Of a stretch of 64,000 nt of DNA, positions 11,044 through 26,000 are shown piece after piece. The stretch is from assembly GCA_000727475.1 (NCBI GenBank), contig KL647317.1, positions 62,001-126,000 of the forward strand, given 5' to 3'. Every line of letters starts with the position of its first letter. Position 1 is the first letter of the stretch. The stretch is from Sarcocystis neurona. Taxonomy: Eukaryota > Apicomplexa > Conoidasida > Eucoccidiorida > Sarcocystidae. The notes beneath the pieces were generated by a model. The model searched no databases, was not told where the DNA came from, and was given only the letters and a program-made list of their open reading frames with translations. The position numbers were made by a program, and so were the translations under genes.

Positions 11044-14000
11044 GTACGCCCCTTAGAAGGTGTCGCTGGATGTAACGTTGTTGAAAATTCATGCGTACGG
11101 ACACATAGAAAAACATGCACTTGCAGACACACGCATGTGGCGGGATTCTGCATGAATTGTAGGCATCGTCTTCAATGCACACTTACGAGCCAGTGCCTTA
11201 TATATCGATGCAGATCGCCAGAGAAGTGCCGTATGATAAAAACCTGATCCTGGCAGGCGAAGAGTCACAGTCTTCGGGCCAGTCCCCCTTTCTGTATTGC
11301 TTAGATTCTTTTCCCATCGCGCTCTGCATGTGGGTTTCTGCCAAAGCTTTACCTACACAGCACGTGTGTATCTGGTTGTGCGCATGTAATAAAGTGCAGC
11401 GTGATTATCCGCAACCCTGTTCAGAGAGCTAGCTCACGCGCATGTGACAGAGTGGATGCGTGCGATCGAATAAGAGCGTGTATAACCTGTCGAGCACTCT
11501 GCAAGACATTGCACGCACTATGCCTACCGTGTGCGAATGGCGAAGTAGCTATCAACCAGACGGTTTCTACGTATCACGTCCTGCACTCTGTGGATACGCG
11601 TACGGCTACAGGCGTGAACAAGGCGCATGTGGACACTCCAAGCGGCCGACAAGTCTACACCTACACAAATATCCACACATAAACAGACACACAAGCGCGC
11701 CGGGCAGATGTGTGTGCATTTACAGACAAATCGACCCACCTGTGACCTTGTTCCTCCCACGTAACGTAAACGTGTTTGAAGCCTTGTCTGTTAGCATATC
11801 TAGTAATACAACCAAGCAAGTAAATGGCAACCTGTTCCGCATACATGTCGCCATCCACCACGTACAGCGGTGGTAATGGCACACACCCTGGTTCAGCTGG
11901 TTGGATATGTACGTATAGATGCACAGAGAGGTCAGTCTCGAGTAAACGTACCCGGCAGAATTTCGTATGGAAACGTCCGCAGTTTGTACATTTTGACTTT
12001 ATTTTAAAAGATTTCTCTCTCTTTTAGTAGATTTTAGTACTTTGTACATTTTAGTACAAACGATGAGATATACGGCCTCTACTGTAGGACAGATAGATGT
12101 CCACTCGTGCAGGTCGGTGTCTAAGATGGAAGAGACTAAGTGGGAAGACGAGTCAAAAGTACAGTGTCATTGGACGAGAGATATACGTGCACGACCATGT
12201 GAAAAGAAGACGCACTTTCTCCAGTATTTGCACCCCGCCCAGAAAACGAAGCGCAGTCTACTCTGCCGATGCCGCAGGACTCACGTGCATCGGTCACGAA
12301 ACCTGCCGTTTGTGCCTGATCGTAGTGGTTTGTGCGTGCGCAGGCCTTACCAGCGGATGCACGTACAAGTGCGCTTCAGCCAATAAAGAAATTGTGCCGC
12401 TGTGCATTTGCTTCGAACCCTTCACTGATGTATCCATGTATACGTTCGTATGACTGAAACTGATTCACTGCAGGGCAGCTCCTGGAATGTTTACGGCAGA
12501 CACATAGTTACACATATGTATATATATATATATATATATGTACATGTATACACACGTGTGTGCGGAGTTGAGCGGCGCTGCGTCGTTTGCTGTTACTCGT
12601 ACAATTTTACGTGTAGGTAACGCAGAACGAATCGTACTGCAAGGACAGGATCGTCATTTTGAATCGTAAGACTGTCCTCCAACAAATAGGTGTACCCTAC
12701 TTCGCCTGCTCTTCGCGCCTGTAGGATGCACAGCACAATCGTCGGCGGTCTGAACGAATGGCTGAGTGCTTCCTGAAAGACTACTGCAAGAAGAGAGCGC
12801 CTGGTCCAGTCCTGTACACTGTCATAGCCCCGCATCTACCCAGTCACCGGACTGCGTAATGAAATCGAGTGCTCATACGCATATGTCCTTCTCGCTCTCT
12901 CTCTCCCTGAGAATATCGAATTTCGTATGTCTACACGGAATGTGTACTAGAAAGTGCATGTAACGCACAGTCCCCACATGAGCGCAAGAGCGGCAACAGA
13001 TACCACCACGACGTGATGAAAATAGGGAGCTAATTTTCTCTTCGTACCTATACATAAATATGTACGCATTCATATATGTGTGTCCGTATATGCACTGCGT
13101 AAAGATGCTGCAGTGCGAGCGACTGCTAACCTCTTTTCTGTGTAGTCTGCCAGGTGATATGGAAAGTATGACATGAGGTGCGTATGCGTAATCGTGCAGA
13201 TTATTCGAATCAAGGAAGTTAAATAGTTGCAGATGAGAGCGTCGATCTGCCCGAGTCACTTCCTGGAGTTACAAAAATATAACGCCACGGATGTATACCT
13301 CGTTCCTCGATACGGTATACTTACACGCAGAGACCCCTCTATCTCTATTTCTCTCTACATGCATGTACATACTCACATGTATATATATATATATATATGT
13401 GCCGGGGTATACACGTACCTCAGCGTCACGTTGTTTGCGTACTTTTGGGGAGGCTCGGAAGCGTACATGCGTACGCGCAAACTGATGTATGAATATATGT
13501 GTATCGATGGACAGTCAGCGAAAAATTGTGCGTACGGCTGTGCGCCTTCAAAAGGGCTAAAACAGAGAGCCTGCCGACTCCCGATGTATCAGCTTGATTG
13601 CGTTGATAGCACTCAGGATTCCCAGCGTCTATTCAGCTGCAACGACTGCAGTTGCAGCACGAATCTCACAAACAGCATCCTGTAGGGGTCAGCGCATGAT
13701 TAAGTCCGTAGGAGTGCCGTGCGTTTTTGTCTGTACGTGTCGGGAGGCTTCACGAACGCAGTTGTGCCTTTGCGGAATAGAGGAGGATATAGTTACGTGC
13801 CTCCTCGTAGTTTCTGCAATATACAGGTGAGAATGGGTTGGATTCTGCGTGTGCGACACTCATCTGGGGATGCATTGCTATCGCCCGGAATATAACTGCT
13901 GCTGCCGAAGAGCACTTTTGATGCACTAAAACATTAGCAGCATCAGTATCCCTGCAGCAGCCCCCCCTAGAGCATGCATGACACGCGCAATTATGACTGT

Positions 14001-17000
14001 TTTGGCGATAGCAGAAGAGTGCTCCGGCACCTGGGGTACGGTGGCGTCAGCCTCAGCTGCTGATGGTGCTGCAGCAGCATGTTTCGAAGTAACGGAGCAA
14101 GGTACAACAGCGTCGGGCCTGACAGTGATATCACGTGGTCTGCATACTAGCGACAACTGTGCCCCTCGTAACACCCTTGACTGGACCCGGATGCAAACCT
14201 ATGACAGATCTGTATACCTGTACTTCCCCATCCTCAAACTGAGAGGGAGAGTTGTACTCCCGTTCAGTACGCCTTTGTTCTGGAAAGTGAACAACAAGTC
14301 TCTGTTCTTCGTTATAGTGAAGAAGGAGTGAATCAAAACTTTGATCAAGATGCTCACGTGCTTGCAGGAGTAGAGCTGCGCAAATGGCGCGTTGCCGTTT
14401 CTGCCTGTGTCTTTTCAACCCCGCTGCGTGATGCATTGTTTAATGTACTCAGCGGGTGCGAGCCTCGTCCCAAGACTCCCTTTACGTTATGGCACGCACG
14501 CGCACGTATTAGCCTTTTCCGCCGTACACGTCACGTATATTCACCCGTGCATATATAAATTACTGTCGACGTGTGTCCGTCTGCGCACCTTGCTTTTCGG
14601 GCCTTTGTAGACGGTTGTGGATGCTAGTCGAAGAATGCTTTTTGGCTAGTACTGTCCTCGCAGCAGTAGCCTAGCAAATGAAGATTTTCGAACCCTTCGC
14701 AAAGCCTGTTTTTATCCTACTTACGGATTTGCGCTAGTCCTCTCCACGCCCGCGTTGACGCATTTCTGCACTTCAGCTTGTTCCATCTTCCTGCGCACGT
14801 GTGTACGCATTTCTGTACCCCTTGTTTACGCGGCTGAGTCTCAACGCATGCAGTTTCAGACATATCCAGTGCTCTGCTGCTGTGTATTGGCAGCCTGCTA
14901 CATTTTCATTTGCCAGACTCTCGTGGCCGATGCCGCCGCACCTCACCCCAGCATCTACAGATGACGTGTAGGTGTACTGTCTGTCTTCCCGTTCGTCTTT
15001 ACCGCCGTGCTTATATGATGTTCGTGTGTTGTGACCTGCATGTGAATGCACGTCTGGACCTGAGTTGTCTGTCTTGTGCTGGGTACACGGTTGCGCTTGT
15101 GCCCGCACGGACGTGAACAGCGTGAGTCCGACTGTCGCTTTGACAGGATATCAGGGGCATACTCAGTTGCCTCGAACATCTTGTAGAGAAGCACCCTATT
15201 TTTTAAATGAATGGAAAAGTTCACTGCTGTGCTCTGTGTGCTATTTGCAGAACCCGCTAGTTACGGAGCTTGTAGGATACAGTGGTAAGTCGGGTGCCGC
15301 CGCATATCTGACGAAAGAATTTTTTTGCCACCCATGCCCCCCTGCCCCCATCGCGTGCCAATGCTACGGCAAACGTCAGGAATGTTCTCATGGGTACTTG
15401 ATGCCGTCGCATGTTTTCAAGAGATGTCGCTCCTGTTCTCCATCCGTACGCGACCGGGACCCACCGAGCGCTGCTGTACGGCCTAATCATTGTGCATTTT
15501 TCATCAAAAATGAACTCCCGTCTCAGTTGTTCTGCCTCACCACGGAGACTCCTGGCCCTTCTTACTTCTGTACCACCGTGGTCTGATGTGCCTTACGCTC
15601 TGTCTCCCATCTGTTCTCTACCATCACGCCGCCTTTCTTGCTCAGACCTTAACTGCCACTCCATCGTATTTCTAGTGTGCTTGTGCCTGCCCGTCCAAAC
15701 TGCCTGTTTCATGTGATCATCTTGCTGTATTCGGTCGAGTATGAATTCCCTTGATATTTCGCCGGCAAGGAACACTCCTTGGACGCAGCCGCTGGCGAGC
15801 AATCGTCACGCACAGGAGTACCTCTCCCTGGTCTGTAGTGCAGGCCTAGTGCGGCTGCTGACGCAGGTGTCATTTCCTCGTGTCGCTGCTATGTGTATAT
15901 GTATATGCTGGTGTGTGCACGAGTCTGTGTGTGCATCGATATATATATGTATAGGTACATTTTGATTGTCGTGCTTAATCTCTTGGGTAGTGCTGTGTCT
16001 GCTCCTGCCGCAGTGGTGCTGCTTTCGCTTCATTGTGGCTTTAGAATATGCTGCCACGGCTTCTGCGGTCCAGACGCAACTCCTGTTGTATGCGAAGAAA
16101 TTTGTTCGACAACACTGCTGACGCTGCCACTGGAAGCGTTGACGTATTATCCCTACCAGTGCGATTGAGCGGTTGCGCTGTTTTACGCTGCAGGAAGTGT
16201 GCCACAAATTGTACCCAGGCGTTCCAGTCGTTCGTGTCCGGACTGAAGACCCCAAAAATTACCTTGTTTGGAGAGGTGCTATACGAATCGGGGGAGGCCT
16301 ATCGTCTTAAGCACCCTTCCGCAAGGTTTTATGACGTAGAGCTGGAAATCGCGTACCAGTGTGAGAGTGTATCGGGCAAGTGTAAGTGAGCTGTCGCAGG
16401 TTGGGGCCACCCACATCCATGCGAGGATTAAGTGCCTGTGATAACTTTTGGCATGTACTAGGTTCGTGCTCGCAGTTATGTAATTAGATCGACAGATTGA
16501 AAGCTACACGCGCAAGGAAAGCGATGAGGCAGCAACTGGCTTGCTGATCGGGACCGCAGCAGCCAGTATGCTACGAAACACGGAGCTAGCGGAAATGGTT
16601 AGAAGAGACCAAATCGTCGTAGCACTGACTTTCACAGAGGGTGTCTAACAGGGCGGAGGTAATTACAGCTGCTTGGGAAGTGATGCATGCAGAGCTGTAT
16701 GTTCGTGTGCATTTTGACAAGCAGCCTGCTGCGGTCACTGAACCGTATATCTGCATCGAAAGATATGGGACGTCGCCAAGCCAGTGGCGAGCCCTCACAG
16801 TTGACACACAGCCTCTCCGGGCACAGACGTAGACGTAGGCAGCGTGTTCGCCTACGCGTAGTGTGTGCAATGCTGTATGTGTTTACTGCACGCGAAGTAG
16901 CGCATTAAAACCCAGTGCGGGCCTCACCAGCCACTTTTCGTACCGATTCCTCGAGCCCTACAGGTAGTGTTACTTCGTCGTTAGCGCCCCGTTTCAAATT

Positions 17001-20000
17001 GCGGGGTGCTAGGTGGTTTTGCAGCAACAAATGGACTCGTGTGTTCATCTACCCACGTGAACGAGACTATGCGTGCGAAGACGTGTGTGAATTCTCTCTT
17101 CCCTGGTTTATACTCACATGTGAGTAGATCAGTACGTGTTGTATTATGTATCAAAACGACCACTTTGTTCCGTCTTCAAACCTGCCTAAACTGCTGTCCG
17201 TGAAGCCACGTGTACGCTTACGTACACGGACACGTGTTTGTGAAATCACATGTATCTGTACTACAGAGTGTGGGGGAAGTGAGGTCCACTGATGTTTCTG
17301 TTGTTGGGTACTGCTCCGAACAAACAGGGAATGCCCTAAGCTCACCGTTCTGCAGGTTTGCCGCACACGTGTGTCCTCTGTCACTGGGTGTGTAAGCAGA
17401 CGGATGCTCGCTGTGCGTGTGCTCAGCTCTCCCTGCGACACGTCCAAGGTACCCCGCTTTTCTCTTACGTTGTTTATGTGCTGGATATGCCGGCTGCCTA
17501 CTAGAATCCTTGGTACCTTGTGATATGTTCTCTGCACTTGATCTAGGAAATATCTCCATGGGATCGTCGATACCTCTCGACCCTGGACCGTAGATTGACT
17601 ACATCTGCTACACCCTGTGCTTGGTGCAGCGGATGATTTGCATGGCTTATCGGACATTGTTTTTTGCACTTGCCAGGGAAGCATCCTGGGCTCCCGGTTC
17701 AACAGCAAGCCCCTGTTCTGTGTTCGCTGTGCGTTGTGAAAAGCAGTCTTGTGTGTACTGATGGCGTCTACTGAACAAGATATTCGCGCTTCTGTATCCA
17801 CTGTGGCTTGTGCCTGCATGCTAATATCGAACTGTGTGGGGTAAAACGGGAGTTCTGATCCTGTCGAAGTGCTTTGAGGAAGATTTTTACACAGCACTGC
17901 TGCCTTGATGTGTACCATTGGTGGAGTTTTACGTCTGATACCAATTTTGCTGGTTATACCAGTGCATCTCTATACGTGTGTTGCTGCTTTTCTGCAGATT
18001 ATTATACGCTTTACTCGAGATTCACGCCCATGGAGCCGGAAATAACCCTGCCTGGTGGCGACCAGTATACGCTAGATACGAAGGACACGGAATTTACAGT
18101 CGAATATAAGGTCAAAACCTGCCTGCAATTCCAGTCGGAGGTGTTGTGGTCGTACACATCTCCGGAAGATACACAGGATTTCTCGCAACTTTTTTCTCCC
18201 ACCTATCATGCAGCGAGCGGAACCATCAGGTTGCGGGTGTCGCCGAACAAAATGATACCCGGAAGTCAGTACACCGTTGTTAGCAAGGTGTTCTATACAG
18301 CGCACTCCTTCATAAGCTCGACTGCACAGGTTGTCCTCACGGCTAGTGCCGCCCTTCCCCCTGCTGCTGTTGTCAAGGTACGTCTCGGTCAAGGGAACGC
18401 CGTCCTGCTTCTCGGTGAGGTACTAGTCGCAACAAAGAACGTCAAACGGCACTCTCTGGTATTATGCTCAAACAGAGTTCCGAAACGGTGGCGTTCGTAA
18501 GAGTACCTCCCTGCTGCACAAATCTAGGGCAATGGCGTAACGGCACCGCACATGCACACACGGCGATTTAGAATAAAGGCCGAGTCCCCACGGCATCCTC
18601 AACTTGGCATTCCCTAGTTGAAATTGTCTCGGTAGAGCGACACTGTATGTTTGTGATCGCGGTCTTGTAACGTGACCAGTCTTCATATGTCTTGCCGTTA
18701 GTCACGAAAGGGGCTTCTGAAGCCGCTTGAATACACAGACGTATGCGTCTGTACCGATTTTGTTGTCCACTAGCAGTACGCGAAGGCGCGCCCACAAGTG
18801 TGGAAGTTCGAACTGGGGTACTGCAACCGTCAGCAGAGCCGCAGCAGTCTTCGTTCATGCCTCTAATGTTGTTCACCGGTTTGCAGAGGCACGCTAGGTG
18901 CTCCAACCGGTCAGTCGATCTTCTGTCGTTTCTCGTTGTCTCCATATTCTGTAGCGTATCTTGTCAACCTTGACGTAAAAGCTTGCCCTTCCCCGGCGGC
19001 AGGACCACTGCGTGTGCCAGCTACGCTCTTGTGTCAGTGATTCCCTCGTAATCAAAGACAGAAACTTCAGGGCGTTCGGAGTCTGTCCGATTGTGGTGTG
19101 TACACGTGATTACGTGTGGTGAACACCAACACAAGTTCTGCACATTTCTAGTGGCTTGCACCCTAGAGACGTAGGGCTGCTCGAATTTACGACCAAGTGT
19201 GTGGAAACTACAAAGGTCGCCAGTCGAATTATTACAGCCGGATGCCTGTGCAGCCGTTGTCACACTTTTAAATGCGAACCTGCACGTCTGCGCAGACCCG
19301 CGTGAGGTACATGTATATGCGGCGTGTGCACTCCACAGACGGGCTCAAACGCTCCATTTGAAGTATCCCCTTGACTGCGTTTTCAGGGTCCCTCTACAGC
19401 CAAGGCGTGCGATGTGATACAACTCGATGGCAGTTCGTCAGTCTGTAAGCTCTTTTCTCTTCAGTCGCTAGCTCTGTTCGTTGGCTGCTCTCCAGTTAAA
19501 ATCCACCTGCGAGGCCTATACGCGTCCGCCCCCTGCAGGCGGGGGGACTCCCTGGGTTTTTTTCTGCTTTTTGCAACTGTTACGTGCGATGATACTGAAT
19601 TACCCAACCACTATCCATCTGAACGACATGCTGCGGGATCGGTGTACCTATTATGGTGAGCAACACCACGTTAACACCAGGCAGCGAGAAGTCGTCTGAG
19701 CCTCGGCGGCAACTAGCGAGTCAATTTATATGTACGTACAAACGTCACTTTGTTGTCTGTAGAGACATACCCACACCATTACATTCAGCTTGCTTCCCAC
19801 GCTTGTCTCTTGAAAGCGTAATTTGAATAGCAGTGACCTTTTCATGGCTGCAGCTTTCAAGCTTTTTTGTCGCATGCGTAGAGTGACCTTTCGCAACAAC
19901 TATCACTTTTTTGTCTTCAACTGGTCCGGTGCACCTCATATAAAGCCCGTTACACTCGTTTCGCTACGTATTCCCTAAATAAATTTTTGTCCAAAACATC

Positions 20001-23000
20001 CCGTCAGTGCACTGTGGCACGTGGAGGAGGGCACGACACAAGGGTAACCTGAAAGGCTTGTTATTTGATTTTACCCACAATTCGCAGATGTCGGACAGAG
20101 TGCGCTTGCACACGCAGCTGCAAAATTTTGTTGCCCACAGTTTGCTAAATGAGTCTTTTTCCGTCAAGTGCTGCTCTATTCGTATCTTCCAAGTCCGTCT
20201 ACACTTATACGGTGACTCGGTTGCTTATCTTCTCCCAGCGTTGTGAGCCCAAGCACTGGAGCGCCTCAGACATACAGACAGTAATCCGGTTACACTTCTG
20301 TATGAACAAAACTTCTGTGCTTTCACGCAAATCGCTACGAGTACATTAGGCTATGAGCAGATCCGTGCCAACGGGCGCGTGTGAGAGCGGAGTGCGGAAC
20401 ATGTCATTTGAATCTATTCTTTTGAGGGGCTGGGAGAAGTAGCCAACAAAACTAGTAGAAGAGGCGGCAGCCAATGAGCAGCGCCAGTGCGACGGTCACT
20501 AGAAAGCAGTGCGGGCAGTGCCGAGTGAAGCCTTAGAACAGAATTTAACTGTCAGTTTCCGCTCCTTTGGAAATAGTGTCTAGTCTCCTACGTCCACCGT
20601 GCTTCGCGAGTCTTCGTCGATATTCCTGACTGAAAACACGTGGCAGAACTGCTCCTCTGTCTCTCTTTTCCCCATAGCTATACACCGTTTAATGTCTACT
20701 TTGTACGCGTCGCCTTCCTACGCGTGCAGGTGCGCGTCTACCTTCAAATATGTGTATATATACATATATACGTGTGCTCAGATATACATGAAAATATGCG
20801 CGTGTGGCTCGAAGCGCCTCTGCACACAGATGTAGGCCTGTGTATTCGCCCGTGTAAACGACCTGATTCAGCTGGTAGCTTTAAAGAGGGTATCTGACCA
20901 TCTACACGAAAGGAGTTTCTCCCGTTTGGTCTGCCCTAAACCTTGGTTGTTCGTACAAAAATACAGCAGGCATGTGGGCGGGTGAGAAATCACACTTCTC
21001 ACACTGTTGTGGATACTATGTCTACGCAAGTGGGGATCTGGTACGCTCGGATTACGCTGCAAATACAGGCATACATCTACACGGAAGCGTGTATCCGCGC
21101 GTGTGTACGTAGAGGTGTCCATGTTTGCACCTCCAGGCCAGCGAAAAGACACGGAAAAACGCTTTGCCTGAGAAGGGGTGCCTTTCTTCCAGCCAGCTGC
21201 ATGTTTGCTGTGATATTGTTAGTCCGTGCTCTGCTGGTTTGCACGCCTACGCTGTGCAGTGAGTCTCCAAACCGGCGACAACGCAGAGGTGCCGTGAGAA
21301 CTCCCCCGTCTTCCTGCGGCTGTGCTTTCCTTGCATGTGGAACAGCAAACGTCAAGGATACGACACTGCAAGCGAGCTGGTAAGGCAGGAACGAAATGAG
21401 TGCTTATTAGTTCTGTGCTTCCGGGGCGTTCTGTACATGCCGTGCGCATATACACATGCTTTCTAACGTCTTAGTCGCACCTGCTTATACACGTGTAGCT
21501 GTGTCATCCTCTGTACACAAAAGAGCGCCACCGATTCTACTATAGCTGCGGACTAGCTGCTAACGCTTAGCCGTTAAGGTGCAGTCCAAAACGCTTTTCT
21601 TCTGCGCCGGCTGGTGTCAGCGCGAGAATAATGGCGCTGCGGGTGCTGCTGCTACCGGTGACGTCCTTGACGTCATCACATTTGACGTGCTGCCTAGTTG
21701 CAAAAACAGTACCTCTTTGCACAAGTGTGTAGCGTATAATCTGACACTGTTTTCTTGTGGTAATGTGGAGGCTGCAACTCCGTGTTCGTGTACAGTGCAT
21801 TGTTTTCTGTTTGGGGCAGAGAGTTACATGGATGGCTGATACTTGCTAGGTCCTCTATGTACAGATTATCACGTGCGTGCACGTGTGGTTGCCGGCTATA
21901 GCTTCTCAGTACCGCTGCTTTCGTTTACCGAGATGCGCGCAGCTCGGCTAAAGCAGCGGAGGGTAATTTTCTACACCACCGTGTGCAAAGAGCTTTCTTC
22001 CCGCGACTGTGTGTGGCGCTATGGCTCTCTCGATTTCCACATCCTATACGCCTGTCGGGAACCAGCGCCTAGAAGCAAGGAAGTACGATGAAAGTTGAAT
22101 ACCTAAGACAGCAAAAACATGCATACGCAGAGCAGTAGACGATGGGGCCAAAGACATCAAAAGAGGGACACTCTGCCACGTCACGCCACTGAAGTGTAAC
22201 TTGTGGACACGCAGGTCGGAATGCGCGTGTGTTACTGCAGCCCGTGTAGTGGTTTTAGTTCAAGGGGCTTGCTTCTGTCGCTGGTAACCTGCTCGTGTCT
22301 TGGCGTTTGCTGCGCACACGCCACTTGAGACCTGCTGTCTCGCAGTTTTTCGGGGGCAACATCCTCCTTTCGTGCTAACTTTGCATGTGTGGAGAGAGAC
22401 TGACGCCCTACCACAACCTCGTCGCTGCGTGCGGCATGTAATCCCCTGTGTCGTGGCACTATTCTTTCTGTCAGCCGTCCTGTCGTAGCCGTCCTTTCCT
22501 GCTGTTGCTTCTGCCGGGATGCCTGTCTGCCACTTATATAGGAAATGCGAAGATCCATGCAACGAACACTTCAAGAACTTCATCAAGGACGCAAGCGATC
22601 TCATCCTGACAGTGCCACAAAGCGTGGTACACGCAGCGACGAGCGAAGAGATGGCGAACGACCCAACTGCGAGCTCGATCTGGCTGAAGGTGACCCTGAT
22701 AGTTGAAAATTCGTATGCATTGTCAGCTTCAGGTAAGCTATGACACTCCTCAGGTGCACCCTTGACGCATTTCTTCTGTTTTGACGTTCGCAATAGTTCC
22801 GGCGCAGCATAAAGACCTCTTGGGCTGCCATCCCTTTGGGGACTTGTTGCTCGCTGCCGCCGCAGACTTGATTCTCCAGCCTGGCGCATGCACTGTTTTC
22901 TCTTCTCACTTGCAGGTTTTGACCGTCCTGCTAGGCGGGGAGCTAAGGCACTTTTTCAACCTGTTAAACTGTAGTGGAGTTATCTGCTGCCAGCATGAAC

Positions 23001-26000
23001 ATGCATTTCTTGTCTTGCTATTGCTGCGACGAGATTCCTACTGTATTTGACTCAGCAAGGCCCTCTTTCGTGTGCTGAGGCTGTCTGTGGCACCCATCAC
23101 AGCCCGCCTTCTGGAGCTGCTATTGTCCTGAACGGCGCAACGTCCTAGCTCTTCTGTGTCACTGTAAACTATCCGTTACTGCGTAATGGCCTGACGTACT
23201 GCCTTCTTTCGCGGATTCTGCAGCAAGCTGTTTGCTACCCTCTGAGGCTGGGACAGAAGTAGCAGCCTTCTGTGCTGCTACAAGAGAGCCTCCCATGTTG
23301 TGCTGAGCACTGGAACGCCCTCTTGCACTGTCATTCTTGACTGTTGGATTCCTGGGACCGAATACGCGTTGTGTATTCTAGGATTACTGAAATGATGCGT
23401 GCTGCTGCTGTCAGGCGGACAGTGCAGCGCCTTCCTTTCTGTTGTTTGCGCAATTGCCGCACTGGTATTTGAGATAGGGTGTGCAATTTTGCAGCCGCCT
23501 TCCTATGTGCTGCTGCCGTCGCATCTCTGCTGCTGCGCGTGGTGCTGCAGCGTCACATTCCACGTTAATACAGTTGCAGGTGGATCCCCCGACACTCGCG
23601 AGCACGACTAGCACAAAGTGGACAACTTACCGGAAGCAGGCTGTGCAGTTGGGAGTGCACGTAACTAATCCCTGCCCTGTGAGAAGTGTGGAGATGAGTT
23701 GGACAGCTTCAAGCAAAGACACACGCCCTGTGGGAGAGCTTCTAACCCTTTCAGCGGATAAGACAACTGCTTCAATCGCTCCCTACACGCTCCTCCAGGC
23801 GGACACCTACCAGTTTGCCGCCGCCGTGAATTACGTGGGCGATACAGCCTCCAGAGCAAGAGTTATCTTTACCGTCGATGTGCTACAATCTGTCGAAAAG
23901 CCCCCGGAAATAATCCTACAGGTAACGCAGCAAATACACACAGGCTGAGACATGAGAGACGGTGGACGGTCTTTAGCAGTTGCGCAGATGAAACCGAAAA
24001 TGGATAGGGCATCCGTGTTTGGCATCCAAAGATGGAATGCTGTAGACTCGTGCGCGCACAAGCAGTGAGTCGAACGTTTGGGTATGAGCCACATCTAGCC
24101 ATGCATGGCACAGCAAATCTACGCGCGGTAGATACAATTACACAAAGGTTGACACGTACTCTTAAAGTGGCCACGCTGAGGCACACAGGCGTCTAGGAAG
24201 TACGTGACAACCGAGTGCGTAGTGGATGCAACCCCCACAAGCGTACCCAGTGCAATATGCCAGATTGAAAGAAGTACGTGTGCCCGACATACACACGAAT
24301 ACACAGGATAGAGGTAGCGTAACACACAGGTACCTACGCATACACCGCTGATGGAGCAAGCCTTATTTTCCTAAAGCACAGCTCCACTAAAAATTCAGAG
24401 ATGCAGCCACACACGTGGCGAGCACTAGAGAGTAGGTGAGCCGATGAGGACTAGAAGGGTGGGAGAGGAGAAGATACTGTGTCACTCGGTGACCAGCAAA
24501 AGCACAGGGTGTGAAAGCCCAAAGAGTGTAGAGGGGAAGCCACAAGCAGGGAAGGAGGAAAGGGAGGAGACGAGTTCAGGAGGAACTCGCCGTCGAGTGC
24601 TGTGCCTACGACGACCGCAGACCTGCCCGTCTGCGGGCAGCTGCCCGCGTTTTCATCTGTACGGGCTACGTAAATACGCATGTATCCGCTGCTTAGGGAG
24701 TACTGAGACTGTACTTGCATCCGTAGGCAGCACCATGCTCTCTCGCTTGTCCTCCTGTCAGGTCTTGTAGTGGTAAACAAGAACTGTTGCGCTGTCTTGT
24801 TATCCTTCTCGGCGTACGCAACGGTGTGGATGAAAGCACGTTCAGAGCAGTCATAAAAAACAGAGACTCAGGTGCGCGTCGGTTGAAAGTGTCTCCAGCC
24901 TACTAGGATCCGAAACAACAGAGTGAGAGGGTTCTAGAACTCCAATGGAAGCACTTGACCACAGACTCGCCCACGGTTCCGGGCTGCGTCTCCTTACGTT
25001 TCAGGCTCCAGAGAAGGTATACATGTGCGACGCCGTGACCTTGGACCTCTCCGAATCTCGCTGTGCGTTTCAGTCACTTACGCAGACGCTTAAAGCACAA
25101 GCCTGTATAATTTTTTTTCAGTATCGACGCGCGTATGCGTACATACATGGAGTCGTGTGTATAGGTCCCGCAAGTGTATAGCAGCACAGTTACTGACAGT
25201 GGTGTCCTTCTACACGTTCGTAGAAGCAATGTATGACTTAAACGAGCTTCTACTTGGCTTTGCACGGAGGTCATCTCTCTGCCCGTCTACATTGGGATTT
25301 CCTTCTGTGACAGTCCAGAGAGGGCAACAGCCTACTTTCTCAGGCCCGTGGCCACCTAATTTACCTTTGATTGGCTCTGGGGCTCGCCGACAACACGCTT
25401 TCCCACAAACTCCAGAGGACGCATCCCTGCCAGAATAACGTGGCGTCACACCGAGTAACGTGGCATCAATGGTGCCCCTACCATTCACCATACATACGCT
25501 CTGCAAAGCGTTGCAACTTACTCTCCGTCAAGGATACCCACGTTGACTTCGCGCGGGCAGTGGAATTGTGAAAATGCACGCTTACTCACTTTGCAGGAGA
25601 GAGGTCACCTGCACGAAACTCCAGAGTGTAGGCCGCGTCACTAGGACGTACTTAGAGGGACACAGATCGTCACTTGTACGCTTCTGTATGTCCGTGTGCG
25701 GCCCTATTGTGCTGTGTATGCAAATCTGTGCAGTTGCGCATAGGCCTGTGTATCTAACGCTGCATATGTGCACGTATGTATCTGCGTCAGCGGGACGTAC
25801 TTAGGGGCACACAGCTCGGGACCTGTACGCTTGTGTATGCCTGTATACGGCCTGAATGTGCTCTGTACGCAAGTCTTTGCACTTGCGCGTGCGCCCGTGT
25901 ATCTGACGGTGCACAGTTGCACATGAATATCTGTAGACAGACGTAGATATTCACACTATCTACGTACTACGTGCGCCTCTGATGCGTAGCCATACTTGGT

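Noticed and set aside
13762..13826. 65-nt open segment between ACGAACGCAG and GTGAGA, phase 0 to 2, with IVTCLLVVSAIY
   Set aside because: Borders look good, but it lacks the split Trp and cannot be linked to neighbouring candidates.
14961..15075. Apparent first-strand exon for unit 1 with an LDLSCLS match ending at the same codon position as units 2 and 3
   Set aside because: Joining its last T to the exon at 15251 (starting AA) would create a TAA stop. It also lacks the usual 58-nt start, so the match is probably chance.
20868..21455. Overlapping open frames on both strands
   Set aside because: Arg/Cys-rich, no splice signals or repeat-domain similarity; they lie within the intron between units' exons and look like chance ORFs.
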